From NCBI RefSeq assembly GCF_900141735.1, contig NZ_FQYO01000004.1, positions 124,001-188,000 of the forward strand: a stretch of DNA of 64,000 nucleotides, read 5' to 3'. Below are positions 36,023 through 45,104 of this stretch, one piece after another. Under the pieces are notes generated by a model that saw nothing but the letters and a program-made list of their open reading frames with translations, was not told where the DNA came from and did no database searches. The DNA comes from Wenxinia saemankumensis. Lineage in GTDB: Bacteria > Pseudomonadota > Alphaproteobacteria > Rhodobacterales > Rhodobacteraceae. The translations under genes and the position numbers were made by a program. Position 1 is the first letter of the stretch. The number at the start of each line of letters is the position of its first letter.

Positions 36023-36913
36023 TCAGGCGCGGGCGGCGCGGTCCGCCCGCCCCGCCCGCGCCATCTGCACGGCGAGGATGCCGGCCCCGATCACCGCGAC
36101 GCCCAGCGCGTCGAGCGGGCCCAGCGCCTCGCCCAGCAGCGCCGCCGCGATGGCGACGCCGAGGAACGGGTTGAGGAAGTGGAAGGTCGCCGCCTTCACC
36201 GCGCCGATCCGGTTCACCAGGACGAACCAGACCACCGTGGCCAGCAGGCCCGGCACCAGCGTCGTGTAGACGAAGGCGAGGATCAGCGAGGTCGACCACT
36301 CGACGCTCGCCCCCCGCTCGAAGGCGGCGGCGGCGACGGCCAGCGCGGCGGCCCCGACCAGCATCTGCAGCCCGACGATCATCAGCACGTTGCCGCTGGA
36401 ACTGGCCTCGCGCACCGACAGCGTCGCCACGGTGAGCGAGATCACCCCCGCCACGCAGAGCGCGAGCCCCGTGACGTCCACCCCGCCGGTCAGCCGCGCG
36501 CCCATGATGATGGCGACCCCGACGATCCCGGCGAACAATCCCGCGATGGCCAGGGGGCGCGGCCGCTCGCCGAAGACCAGCCACCCGGCCAGCGCGACGA
36601 GGAGCGGCATGGTCGAGGCGACGATGGCCGCGAGCGAGGCGGGGATCGTCTGCATCGCGACGAAGTTCAGCCCCAGATAGAGCGCGTTCTGGCACAGGCC
36701 GAAGATCGCGACCGCCCGCCATTGCCGGCGTGTCAGCCGCGCGCTCTGGCCCAGCGCCTTCGCCACCAGGATGCCGAGCAGGCCCGAGATCAGGAACCGC
36801 AGCGCCAGCGCCGAGAGCGGCGGGGCCTGCGCCACCACGATCCGCGCCGAGGTGAAGGCCGAGGACCACATCACGGCGAAGGCGAAGCCCATGGCGAGGG
36901 CGCGGATGTCCAT
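36023..36913 (-). CDS. EamA/DMT-family transporter
   Basis: Ten-helix drug/metabolite exporter of 296 residues with two EamA halves (about 8-140 and 150-285). MDIRALAMGFAFAVMWSSAF opens the first helix and NPFLGVAIAAALLGEAL is the usual late EamA signature. ATG 36913 was chosen because it opens the first helix; upstream sequence in frame is arginine/proline-rich. It converges with the GST gene (four bases between stops). Substrate unknown. Confidence 0.9.
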   Translation of the reverse strand: MDIRALAMGFAFAVMWSSAFTSARIVVAQAPPLSALALRFLISGLLGILVAKALGQSARLTRRQWRAVAIFGLCQNALYLGLNFVAMQTIPASLAAIVASTMPLLVALAGWLVFGERPRPLAIAGLFAGIVGVAIIMGARLTGGVDVTGLALCVAGVISLTVATLSVREASSSGNVLMIVGLQMLVGAAALAVAAAAFERGASVEWSTSLILAFVYTTLVPGLLATVVWFVLVNRIGAVKAATFHFLNPFLGVAIAAALLGEALGPLDALGVAVIGAGILAVQMARAGRADRAARA

Positions 36914-37230
36914 GGCTGCCTCCGTGAGCGCGAACGTCGCGCGGACCCTCGCGCCACGCCGCCCGGGCCGCAAGGGCCGGGGCCGGGAAATCGGCTCGCC
37001 TCTGCGCGGAAGGGGTGGCAGCCCCCCGCCCGGCGCAGACCTCGCCACCGGTCGTCGCCCCGGATGGCCGGCGGGCCGCCCTTCCCCGGTATCGAAACCG
37101 CCGCCCACGTCGCCCCGGAGGGGCGGCGCCGCTGCCCTGCCGCCCGGTGCCCTGCCGGGGCCGTCCGCACCGCCGGTCGGTGCGCGAGGGCCGGGCGGTG
37201 CCTGCCGCGATGCAGGACGGATCCGGCACG
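36914..37230. other. Intergenic region, no gene seen
   Basis: Lies between the DMT start and the HU terminator. Very GC-rich with no coding pattern of its own and no recognised RNA. A promoter for the DMT gene must lie here but was not identified. Confidence 0.4.
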
Positions 37231-37266
37231 AAAAAGGGCCGCCCCGCGCTGATCGCCGGGCGGCCC
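37231..37266 (-). terminator. Factor-independent terminator of the HU gene
   Basis: On the minus strand GGGCCGCCC and GGGCGGCCC form a perfect 9-bp stem around a 13-base loop, followed directly by five T. It lies 41 bases after the HU stop codon. Confidence 0.9.
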
Positions 37267-37307
37267 CTGACATGCTCGGCCGGGCCCGATCGCCCGGCGC
37301 GCGACGC

Positions 37308-37598
37308 TTACTCGTTCACGCTGTCCTTCAGCGCCTTGGCCACGGTGATCTTCACCACCTTGTCGGCCTCTTTCTTGATCTGCTCGCCGGTGGCGGGATT
37401 GCGCACCATGCGCTCGGGACGCTCGCGGCAGTAGATCTTGCCGATCCCCGGAAGCGTCACCGCGCCACCGCCCGAAACCTCGCCCGTGATGATGTCCGTC
37501 AGCGCATCGAGATGCTCGCCCGCCGTCTTCTTGTCGGCGCCGGTCTTCTCGGCCAGCGCGGAAACGAGCTGGGCCTTGGTCATGGGTTTCGCAGCCAT
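37308..37598 (-). CDS. HU-family DNA-binding protein
   Basis: Nucleoid protein of 96 residues. The helical N-terminal half starts MTKAQLVSALAEKTGADKKTA and the beta-arm half carries RNPATGEQIK, the motif that inserts in the DNA minor groove. The start ATG 37598 is preceded by GAGAGAC; the frame is open further up in basic non-coding sequence. It has its own terminator and a stem-loop (37619-37636) in its leader, so it is a single-gene transcript. Confidence 0.94.
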   Translation of the reverse strand: MAAKPMTKAQLVSALAEKTGADKKTAGEHLDALTDIITGEVSGGGAVTLPGIGKIYCRERPERMVRNPATGEQIKKEADKVVKITVAKALKDSVNE

Positions 37599-37618
37599 GG
37601 AAATGTCTCTCCTCTGAG

Positions 37619-37636
37619 GCCCCGTTTGATCGGGGC
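37619..37636 (-). promoter_or_regulatory. Stem-loop in the HU leader
   Basis: GCCCCG-ATCAAA-CGGGGC on the minus strand, 21 bases upstream of the HU start. It may influence mRNA stability or translation; role unproven. Confidence 0.35.
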
Positions 37637-37799
37637 GTTCTCTCCGCTCCCTGCGGACGGGTGCCCTACCACGACAACGAAAACGGGATCGATGCAAGAG
37701 CGAATCCCATGTTTTGCTGGGTCTGGCCCCGCCCGACCCCCGATCCTGCGCGGGTTCCGGTCCCGCCCGGGCCCCGCCCGAGCCCCCTCCGAGCCCCGA

Positions 37800-39296
37800 T
37801 CAGAGGAACGCGGTCTCCTCGAAGGAGCGCAACTTCCGGCTGTGGATGCGCTCCAGCGGCATCTCGCGAAGCAGCTCCATCGCGCGCACGCCGATCATCA
37901 GGTGGCGCGCCACCTGCGTCTTGTAGAAGTCCGACGCCATGCCCGGCAGCTTGAGTTCGCCGTGCAGCGGCTTGTCGCTGACGCAGAGCAGCGTGCCGTA
38001 GGGCACGCGGAAGCGGTAGCCGTTCGCGGCGATCGTCGCGCTTTCCATGTCGAGCGCGATGGCCCGGCTCTGCGACAGCCGCTGCACCGGCCCCGACTGG
38101 TCGCGCAGCTCCCAGTTCCGGTTGTCGAGCGTCGCGACCGTGCCGGTCCGCATGATCCGCTTGAGCTCGTAGCCCTGCAGCTCGGTCACGTCGGCCACCG
38201 CGTCCTCGAGCGCGACCTGAATCTCGGCCAGGGCGGGAATCGGCACCCAGACCGGCAGGTCGTCGTCCAGCACCTTGTCCTCGCGCAGATAGGCGTGGGC
38301 GAGGACGAAATCGCCCAGCCGCTGGCTGTTCCGCAGACCCGCGCAATGCCCGACCATCATCCAGGCATGCGGGCGCAGCACGGCGATGTGGTCCGTCGCC
38401 GTCTTGGCGTTGGACGGGCCGACGCCGATGTTCACCAGCGTCACGCCCGCGCCGTTCTCGCGCTTGAGGTGGTAGGACGGCATCTGCGGCAGCTTCGCCG
38501 GGCTCGGCATCGGCTGGTCGGGGGCCGTGATCTCGACGTTCCCAGGCCCAACGAAGGCGGTGTAGCCGCTGCCCGGATCGGCGAGGACGTGGCGGGCATA
38601 GGCCTCGAACTCCTCGACGTAGAACTGGTAGTTCGTGAAGAGGACGTGGTTCTGGAAATGGTCGGCCCGGGTCGCCGTGTAATGCGACAGCCGGGCGAGC
38701 GAGTAGTCCACGCGCTGCGCGGTGAACGGGGCCAGCGGCTCGGCCCCGTCGGGATAGCGGAAGCCGCGCCCGTTGACGATGTCGTCGTGCGTCGTCGTCA
38801 GGTCCGGCACGTCGAACACGTCGCGCAGCGGGAACGACATTGCCCCCTCCTGCGGCACGGTCACAGCGGAATCGTTCTGGACCGCGAAATGCACCGGCAT
38901 CGGCGTGTCGCTGACCCCGATCGTCACCGGCAGCCCGTGGTTGCGGATCAGCAGATGGATCTGCTGCTCGAGATAGGCGGCAAAGAGGTCCGGCCGGGTG
39001 ATCGTCGTGGCATAGGTGCCCGGCGTGGTCACGTGGCCGAAGGAGAGCCGCGAATCGATCGGCGCGTAGGTCGTCGTCGAGAAGCGGATCTCGGGGTAGA
39101 AGGCGCGGCAGCGCGCGTCGGGTGCGCCGTTGGCGATCGCGTCGGCGAAGCTCTCCTCGAGGAACGACACCGCGGAGTCGTAGAGATCGCAGAGCCGCCG
39201 GACCGCCGCCGCCGCGTCGGTGAACTCCTCGGGCGCGGGACTGTCCGGCGTGCGGACGCGGGCCCGCGGCTCCAGCGGGGTTCCGTCCGCGCTCAT
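37800..39296 (-). CDS. amn: AMP nucleosidase
   Basis: Hydrolyses AMP to adenine and ribose 5-phosphate, a purine-balancing step. The 498 residues match bacterial Amn: an N-terminal regulatory domain (about 30-190) with RFSTTTYAPIDSRLSFGHV and a C-terminal nucleoside-phosphorylase-like domain with NIGVGPSNAKTATDHIAVLRP, AWMMVGHCAGLRNSQ and ALDMESATIAANGYRFRVPY. It stands alone and is divergent from the topoisomerase gene. Confidence 0.95.
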   Translation of the reverse strand: MSADGTPLEPRARVRTPDSPAPEEFTDAAAAVRRLCDLYDSAVSFLEESFADAIANGAPDARCRAFYPEIRFSTTTYAPIDSRLSFGHVTTPGTYATTITRPDLFAAYLEQQIHLLIRNHGLPVTIGVSDTPMPVHFAVQNDSAVTVPQEGAMSFPLRDVFDVPDLTTTHDDIVNGRGFRYPDGAEPLAPFTAQRVDYSLARLSHYTATRADHFQNHVLFTNYQFYVEEFEAYARHVLADPGSGYTAFVGPGNVEITAPDQPMPSPAKLPQMPSYHLKRENGAGVTLVNIGVGPSNAKTATDHIAVLRPHAWMMVGHCAGLRNSQRLGDFVLAHAYLREDKVLDDDLPVWVPIPALAEIQVALEDAVADVTELQGYELKRIMRTGTVATLDNRNWELRDQSGPVQRLSQSRAIALDMESATIAANGYRFRVPYGTLLCVSDKPLHGELKLPGMASDFYKTQVARHLMIGVRAMELLREMPLERIHSRKLRSFEETAFL

Positions 39297-39461
39297 TTCC
39301 GGCCCCCGCGGAGGCCGGACCGATGCGGGAGGGGGGCGTGCGGGGGACTGGCGGGTCTTCTCGACATGATCCGATGTCGCACGGATTGCGTGACGCGTTC
39401 AAGACGGCGGGAGGAGGCGCGCGGCGCAGGAACCCCGGGGGGCGCGCGGCGTTCTGCGGTC

Positions 39462-40436
39462 ATGCCCCCGCCCGGTCTCACATATTATCCCGATACCCGC
39501 CCCGGCATCTCGCGCCGGCGGGCGGGGCGCGGCTGGTCCTACCGGGCGCCCGACGGCACCACGATCGACGACCGCGAGGAGCGGCGGCGGATCGCCGCGC
39601 TCGCCGTGCCGCCGGCCTACGAGAAGGTCTGGATCAGCCCCCGCGCCGACGGCCACCTGCAGGCCACGGGCTACGATGCCCGCGCCCGCAAGCAGTACCG
39701 CTACCACCCCGGCTTCCGCGAGTTCCAGGAGGCGAAGAAGTACGACCAGCTCGCCGCCTTCGGCGCCGCGCTGCCGCGCATCCGCCGCCGCGTGGCCGAG
39801 GACCTGCGGGGCGAGGCGGGCGAGCGCGACTTCGCCATCGCCGCGGTGATCGCGCTGATCGACCAGGCCGCGATCCGCGTCGGCCATGCCGATTACACGG
39901 TCGAGAACCGGACCTACGGCGCCACGACCCTGACCCGCCGCCACTTGCGGCTCGGCGCCGGGGCGCTGCGGCTGAAGTTCAAGGGCAAGGGCGGCAAGCC
40001 CGTCGACACCGTGCTGAAATCGAGGACGCTCGAGCGGGTCTTCGGCCAGCTGCACGACCTGCCGGGCCGCGAGCTGATCTCGTGGATCGACGACGAGGGC
40101 ACGCCGCACGCCGTCCATTCGGGCGAGGTGAATGCCCGCCTGTCCGAGATCGTCGAGAGCCCCGGCATCACCGCCAAGACGTTCCGCACCTGGGCCGGCA
40201 GCGAGGCCGCGCTCGACGCCGCCCTGTCGGCCGAGCGGCTGACGATCCGCGCGCTGTCCGAAGCGGCAGCCGCGCGCCTCAGCAACACGCCCACCATCGC
40301 GCGCAACAGCTACATCCACCCGGCCGTGATCGCGCTGGCCGAGGAGGGCGGCGACCTCCACCGGCTGACCGAGGATCTGCCCGACACGCGCGGCCTGCGG
40401 AAGACCGAGCGGGCGCTGCTGCGGCTGATCTCCTGA
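39462..40436 (+). CDS. DNA topoisomerase IB (eukaryotic-like)
   Basis: Poxvirus/eukaryote-type IB enzyme of 324 residues that relaxes supercoils via a 3'-phosphotyrosyl link. RIAALAVPPAYEKVWISPRA and QATGYDARARKQYRYHPGF form the N-terminal domain. The catalytic domain includes IRVGHADYTVENRTYGATTL and ends with the catalytic tyrosine Y284 in NSYIHP. The frame is open almost 3 kb upstream on the opposite side of amn, but the true start is ATG 39462. A hairpin follows the stop. Confidence 0.93.
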   Translation: MPPPGLTYYPDTRPGISRRRAGRGWSYRAPDGTTIDDREERRRIAALAVPPAYEKVWISPRADGHLQATGYDARARKQYRYHPGFREFQEAKKYDQLAAFGAALPRIRRRVAEDLRGEAGERDFAIAAVIALIDQAAIRVGHADYTVENRTYGATTLTRRHLRLGAGALRLKFKGKGGKPVDTVLKSRTLERVFGQLHDLPGRELISWIDDEGTPHAVHSGEVNARLSEIVESPGITAKTFRTWAGSEAALDAALSAERLTIRALSEAAAARLSNTPTIARNSYIHPAVIALAEEGGDLHRLTEDLPDTRGLRKTERALLRLIS

Positions 40437-40441
40437 CGGCA

Positions 40442-40480
40442 GAGGCCCCGGGGCGGACCGGAGCTGCACCCCGGGGCCTC
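40442..40480 (+). terminator. Hairpin after the topoisomerase IB gene
   Basis: A perfect 12-bp stem, GAGGCCCCGGGG / CCCCGGGGCCTC, with a 15-base loop begins five bases after the stop codon. No T run. Confidence 0.6.
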
Positions 40481-40953
40481 GGCGATGGTGGGTGCGCATC
40501 GACGCCGGACCGGTGCGAGGGTGGGGCCGAGCCATCCTGCGACCGGGCGGGCTGATCCGGTTTTCCCCCCGGGCATCCCGGAACAGGGCGAGAGGCCCGG
40601 GCGGGGCGGGTCGCTCCAGCCGGACCCGCCCCGACGGTCTGCGGGCGGAAGCGCCCCGTAGGGTGGGTTGCACCCACCCGCACCCGCGCCACCGCCGCAC
40701 GATCCCGCCGCCGAGCCTCCCCCCGGCGACTGCCCTGCAACGTGGCTTGCCTCCCCACGGGGCTGCCGGAACCACCCGCACCGCCGCCCCGCCCCAACGG
40801 GCGATCGCCGCGACGACCACCCCCGTCTGCGGGGCACCCGCACGCATGCGCCCGGACCCACGCCCCCCGGACCGCTCCTTCCCCGCCCACGCGCTCGGCC
40901 CCATGTCCCGCCCGGTCTTGCCCCTCACGCCGGGGCGGCCCATGTGGGGCGGC
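40481..40953. other. Intergenic region with one small palindromic motif, no gene seen
   Basis: In-frame sequence upstream of the epimerase gene is Pro/Arg-rich and lacks domain features. The only structure found is the GTAGGGTGGGT-type palindrome described separately. Confidence 0.45.
40658..40679. repeat. GTAGGGTGGGT-type intergenic palindrome
   Basis: GTAGGGTGGGTTGCACCCACCC contains an 8-bp perfect inverted repeat (GGGTGGGT/ACCCACCC) around TGC. Sequences of this form are scattered between genes in many bacterial chromosomes; only one copy was seen in this window. Confidence 0.5.
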
Positions 40954-41811
40954 ATGTCCGACCCCCGCCTTCTCGTCCTCGGCCACGGCTACTCCGCCGC
41001 CGCCCTCGCCCGCCGCCTCCTGCCCCGGGGCTGGACGGTCACCGGCACCACCCGCAGCGCGGACCGGGCGGAGGGCATCGCGCGCACCGGCGTGGCCCCC
41101 CTCGTCTGGCCGGGCGCGGACATCCGCCCCGCGCTGGACGCGGCGACCCACCTGCTGATCTCGGCCGGGCCCGAGGACGGCGCCGATCCCGTGCTGGCGC
41201 GGCTGGGCGACGAGCTGCGGGGACGGCGCTTCGACTGGACGGGCTATCTCTCCACGACCGGGGTCTACGGCGACCACGGCGGCGGCTGGGTCGACGAGGA
41301 CACGCCCCTGGCCCCTTCCACGAGGCGCGGTCGGGAACGGGTGGCCGCCGAGGCCGCCTGGGCGGCCACCGGTCTCGCCCCCCACGTCTTCCGCCTGGCC
41401 GGGATCTACGGGCCCGGCCGCGGTCCCTTCACCAAGGTGCGGGAGGGCAAGGCGCGGCGGATCGTGAAGGCGGGGCAGGTCTTCAGCCGGATCCATGTCG
41501 ACGACATCGCCCAGGTGCTGGAGGCGTCGATCGCCCGCCCCGCCCCGGGCCGTGCCTACAATGTCTGCGACGACGACCCCGCCCCCCCGCAGGAGGTGAT
41601 CGCCCATGCCGCGCGCCTGCTCGGCCTGCCGGTGCCCCCGGCCGTGCCCTTCGAGGAGGCCGAGATGTCGCCGATGGCCCGGTCCTTCTACGCCGAATCG
41701 AAGCGTGTGCGGAACGACCGGATCAAGGACGAGCTGGGCGTCCGGCTGCTCTACCCGGACTACCGCGCAGGCCTGGCGGCGCTGCTGGCGGAGGAGACCG
41801 GAGGGCGCTGA
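40954..41811 (+). CDS. NAD(P)-dependent epimerase/reductase (YeeZ-like extended SDR)
   Basis: 285 residues with an N-terminal Rossmann fold (LLVLGHGYSAAALARRLLP, a GxGYxAxxxA dinucleotide loop) and an SDR body with GYLSTTGVYGDHGG and RLAGIYGPGRGPF. The active-site lysine of the YxxxK type is not clearly retained, as is usual in YeeZ-like members. The start could also be ATG 40942 (MWGG). Substrate unknown. It converges with dxs. Confidence 0.82.
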   Translation: MSDPRLLVLGHGYSAAALARRLLPRGWTVTGTTRSADRAEGIARTGVAPLVWPGADIRPALDAATHLLISAGPEDGADPVLARLGDELRGRRFDWTGYLSTTGVYGDHGGGWVDEDTPLAPSTRRGRERVAAEAAWAATGLAPHVFRLAGIYGPGRGPFTKVREGKARRIVKAGQVFSRIHVDDIAQVLEASIARPAPGRAYNVCDDDPAPPQEVIAHAARLLGLPVPPAVPFEEAEMSPMARSFYAESKRVRNDRIKDELGVRLLYPDYRAGLAALLAEETGGR

Positions 41812-41856
41812 CCGGAATGGGGACCGGGGACGCCCGGCCGCCGCCGGAGGCTGGCA

Positions 41857-41871
41857 GGGGGCTCCGCCCCC
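41857..41871 (+). terminator. Small hairpin after the epimerase gene
   Basis: GGGGGC-TCC-GCCCCC, a 6-bp stem with a 3-base loop, just before the 24-base dispersed motif. A weak bidirectional terminator candidate. Confidence 0.4.
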
Positions 41872-41892
41872 TCGGCGCTGCGCGCCTCACCC

Positions 41893-41916
41893 CCGGAGTA
41901 TTTCAGGCAAGATAAG
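41893..41916 (+). repeat. 24-base dispersed motif, copy 2
   Basis: CCGGAGTATTT-CA-GGCAAGATAAG, differing from copy 1 at 27255 in two positions. It lies between the converging epimerase and dxs genes. Confidence 0.7.
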
Positions 41917-41962
41917 GGGGCGGCCGGGGCGCATCGCGAGGGAAAGATGGGGTCCGCCGGGT

Positions 41963-43888
41963 TCAGGCGCGCCGGTTCAGCACCTCGACCCCCATCACCT
42001 CAAGCACCTTGCGCTCGATGTCGGCGGCGTTGAGGCCGGCGGCGTCGTACATCTCGCGCGGGGCGGCGTGGTCGAGGAACGCGTCGGGCAGCACCATCGA
42101 GCGGAACCTGATCCCGCCGTCGAACACCCCCTCCTCCGCCAGCAGCTGCGCGACATGGCTGCCGAAGCCGCCGACCGCGCCTTCCTCCAGCGTGATCAGC
42201 GCGTCATGGGTCCGCGCGAGCCGCAGGATCAGGTCGCGGTCCAGCGGCTTGGCGAAGCGGGCATCGGCGAGCGTCGGGGTGATGCCCCGCGCCTCCAGCG
42301 CCTCGCAGGCCGCCTGCGCCTCGGCCAGCCGCGTGCCGAAGGAGAGGAGCGCGACGCCCCTGCCCTCGCGCACCAGGCGGCCCCTGCCGATCTCGAGCGG
42401 CTGCGGATCGGCCGGCATCTCGACGCCGACACCTTCCCCGCGAGGAAAGCGGAAGGCGATGGGGCCCCCGTCATGCGCGGCGGCGGTGGCCACCATCCGC
42501 ACCAGCTCCGCCTCGTCGGCGGCGGCCATCACGACCATGCCCGGCAGGTTCGTCAGGTAGGCGATGTCGTAGGCCCCGGCATGGGTCGCGCCGTCCTGCC
42601 CGACCAGTCCCGCCCGGTCGATCGCGAAGCGGACCGGCAATCCCTGCAGGGCCACGTCGTGCACCACCTGGTCGTAGCCGCGCTGCAGGAAGGTGGAGTA
42701 GATCGCGCAGAACGGCTTCATCCCGCCCGCCGCCATCCCCGCGGCGAAGGTGACGGCATGCTGCTCGGCGATGCCGACATCGAAGCAGCGCGGGGCGAAG
42801 CGTTCGGCAAAGGACTTCAGTCCCGTCCCGTCCGGCATGGCCGCCGTCACCGCGACGATGCGGGGATCCTTCTCGGCCTGGGCGATCAGGCTCTTGGCGA
42901 AGACCGAGGTATAGGAGGGCGCGTTCGACTTCGCCTTCTTCTGCGTCCCGGTGACCACGTCGAACTTGCCGGTGGCATGGCCCTTGTCGGCGGCCCCCTC
43001 GGCGGGGGCGTAGCCCTTGCCCTTCTTCGTGATGGCGTGGATCAGGATCGGCCCGGTCGCGCGCGACCGCACCTGCCGCAGGACGCCCAGCAGGACCTCC
43101 ATGTCGTGCCCGTCGATGGGCCCGAGATAGCTGAACCCCAGCTCCTCGAAGAGCTGGCCACCCACCGTCACATGCTTCAGCAGATCGCGCGCCCGCTTCG
43201 CCCCCTCCTGCAGCGGCGCGGGCAGGAGCGAGACCGCGCCCTTGGCGGCCGCCTTCAGCTCCTGGAAGGGCGCGCCGGCATAGAGCCGCGAGAGGTAGGA
43301 CGACATCGCCCCGACCGGGGGCGCGATGCTCATCTCGTTGTCGTTGAGGATGACGATCAGCCGCTTGCCCAGATGCCCGGCATTGTTCAGCGCCTCGTAG
43401 GCCATGCCCGCCGAGAGCGCGCCGTCCCCGATCACCGCGATCGCGTCGCCCAGCCCGGTCTCGCACTGCCCGCCGAGGTCGCGCGCGACGGCGAAGCCGA
43501 GCGCGGCGGAGATGGAGGTTGAAGAATGGGCGGCCCCGAAGGGATCGTAGGGACTTTCCGTGCGCTTGGTGAAGCCCGACAGCCCGTCCTTCTGCCGCAG
43601 CGTGCGGATCCGGTCGCGCCGTCCGGTCAGGATCTTGTGCGGATAGGTCTGGTGGCTGACGTCCCAGACGAGCTTGTCCTTGGGCGTGTCGAACACGGCA
43701 TGCAGCGCCACGGTCAGCTCCACCACGCCGAGACCCGCGCCCAGATGGCCGCCGGTCTCGCTCACCGCGCTGATCGTCTCGGCCCGCAGCTCGTCCGCGA
43801 CCCGCTCCAGCTCCTCGTCGCTCATGTGCCGCAGATCGGCGGGGGAGCGGACACGGTCCAGCGTCGGCGTCTTGGGTCGATCGGTCAT
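41963..43888 (-). CDS. dxs: 1-deoxy-D-xylulose-5-phosphate synthase
   Basis: First committed step of the MEP isoprenoid pathway (pyruvate plus glyceraldehyde 3-phosphate). 641 residues with the TPP-binding [19 protein letters not shown] and the transketolase-type second domain [18 protein letters not shown], then a C-terminal domain. ATG 43888 follows GGAGGAG. It is the last gene of the leftward operon with ispA, so precursor and prenyl diphosphate synthesis are co-expressed, which in this order also feeds carotenoid and quinone synthesis. Confidence 0.96.
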   Translation of the reverse strand: MTDRPKTPTLDRVRSPADLRHMSDEELERVADELRAETISAVSETGGHLGAGLGVVELTVALHAVFDTPKDKLVWDVSHQTYPHKILTGRRDRIRTLRQKDGLSGFTKRTESPYDPFGAAHSSTSISAALGFAVARDLGGQCETGLGDAIAVIGDGALSAGMAYEALNNAGHLGKRLIVILNDNEMSIAPPVGAMSSYLSRLYAGAPFQELKAAAKGAVSLLPAPLQEGAKRARDLLKHVTVGGQLFEELGFSYLGPIDGHDMEVLLGVLRQVRSRATGPILIHAITKKGKGYAPAEGAADKGHATGKFDVVTGTQKKAKSNAPSYTSVFAKSLIAQAEKDPRIVAVTAAMPDGTGLKSFAERFAPRCFDVGIAEQHAVTFAAGMAAGGMKPFCAIYSTFLQRGYDQVVHDVALQGLPVRFAIDRAGLVGQDGATHAGAYDIAYLTNLPGMVVMAAADEAELVRMVATAAAHDGGPIAFRFPRGEGVGVEMPADPQPLEIGRGRLVREGRGVALLSFGTRLAEAQAACEALEARGITPTLADARFAKPLDRDLILRLARTHDALITLEEGAVGGFGSHVAQLLAEEGVFDGGIRFRSMVLPDAFLDHAAPREMYDAAGLNAADIERKVLEVMGVEVLNRRA

Positions 43889-43963
43889 GCGGCTCCTCCT
43901 GGCGTGGGCCACAGCTAGGCCGCGCGCGGGATAATTGAAGGCCGCGGCCCGGCGCAAGACGCC

Positions 43964-44854
43964 TCAGCCGCGCCGCGTCACCACGAATCGCGCCGCGTCC
44001 CGCAGCAGGTCCGCCTCGGCGCCCCAGGGGGAGAGCGCCTCGCAGGCCACCTCGACCAGGGCGGCGGCGCGGTCCCGCGCGCCCTCCACCCCCAGCAGCG
44101 AGACGAAGGTCGCCTTGCCCCGGCCGGCATCCTTGCCGACCGCCTTGCCGGTCTCGGCCGCGTCGCCCGTCGCGTCGAGCAGGTCGTCCGCGATCTGGAA
44201 CGCCCGGCCGAGCGCCCGTCCATAGGCGAGCAGCGCCGTCTCCCCCGCCGCATCCCCCGCCATGCGGGGCCCCGCGGCGGCGGCCCATTCGATCAGCGCG
44301 CCCGTCTTCAGCGCCTGCAGCCGCTCGACCTGCGGCAGGTCCAGCGGCGCCGCCGCGCTCTCGGCCGCGATGTCCATCGCCTGCCCGCCCACCATGCCGC
44401 GCACCCCCGCCTCCCGGGCCAGCGCGGCGACCAGCCCGACCTTCGCCGCATCCGCGATGGCGGGCCGGGCGAGCATTCCGAAGGCCATGGCCTGCAGCGC
44501 GTCGCCGGCCAGGATCGCCGTCGCCTCGTCCCAGGCGCGGTGGACGGTCGGCCGGCCCCGGCGCAGGTCGTCGTCGTCCATCGCCGGCAGGTCGTCGTGG
44601 ATCAGCGAATAGGCGTGCAGGCATTCGATCGCCCCGGCCGCCCAGCGCGCCTCGGCCGCCGGCACGCCGTGCAGCCGCGCCCCCTCGAGCGCGAGGAAGC
44701 CGCGCAGCGCCTTGCCGCCCGTGAGGGCGTAGCGCATCGCCTCTGCGACCGTGCCGTCCTCCGCGCCCAGCGCCTCGTCGAGACAGAGCGCCGCGCAGCG
44801 CCCCGCGGCGGACAGCGCCTCGGTCAGCCGGTCCGGCCCGGGCCTATCCCGCAT
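43964..44854 (-). CDS. ispA: Farnesyl diphosphate synthase (polyprenyl synthetase)
   Basis: Condenses IPP with DMAPP/GPP. 296 residues with the first aspartate motif DDLPAMD starting at D87, an aromatic residue five positions before it (Y82; a short-chain, FPP-type marker), GGQAMDIAAE and the second motif DDLLD. ATG 44854 overlaps the xseB stop. It belongs to the HDAC-like/xseB/ispA/dxs operon. Confidence 0.94.
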   Translation of the reverse strand: MRDRPGPDRLTEALSAAGRCAALCLDEALGAEDGTVAEAMRYALTGGKALRGFLALEGARLHGVPAAEARWAAGAIECLHAYSLIHDDLPAMDDDDLRRGRPTVHRAWDEATAILAGDALQAMAFGMLARPAIADAAKVGLVAALAREAGVRGMVGGQAMDIAAESAAAPLDLPQVERLQALKTGALIEWAAAAGPRMAGDAAGETALLAYGRALGRAFQIADDLLDATGDAAETGKAVGKDAGRGKATFVSLLGVEGARDRAAALVEVACEALSPWGAEADLLRDAARFVVTRRG

Positions 44855-45104
44855 CGAGCGGCTCGGTCCCCGTCGCGGCGCCGCCGGCATCGGTGGTGAT
44901 CCGCGCGACCTTCTCCTCGGCCTCGGCGAGCTTGGTCTCGCAGCGCGCCCGCAGCTCGGCCCCGCGTTCGTAGAGGCGGATCGATTCGTCCAGCGCGACC
45001 TCGCCCCGCTCCAGCCGGTTCACCACCTGCTCGAGCTCGCGGATCGCCTCCTCGAAACTCATCCCGGCCACCGGCCTGTCGGGGGATCCCTGCGTCTCGC
45101 TCAT
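44844..45104 (-). CDS. xseB: Exodeoxyribonuclease VII small subunit
   Basis: 86 residues with the family pattern MSFEEAIRELEQVVNRLERG followed by VALDESIRLYERGAEL, a helical hairpin that oligomerises around the large subunit. It overlaps the HDAC-like gene by four bases and ispA by eleven. xseB-ispA-dxs is a very widely conserved gene order. Confidence 0.95.
   Translation of the reverse strand: MSETQGSPDRPVAGMSFEEAIRELEQVVNRLERGEVALDESIRLYERGAELRARCETKLAEAEEKVARITTDAGGAATGTEPLDAG

Noticed and set aside
36771-39461. Very long open frame upstream of topoisomerase IB
   Set aside because: It is antisense to the exporter, HU and amn genes; only the part from 39462 has topoisomerase similarity.
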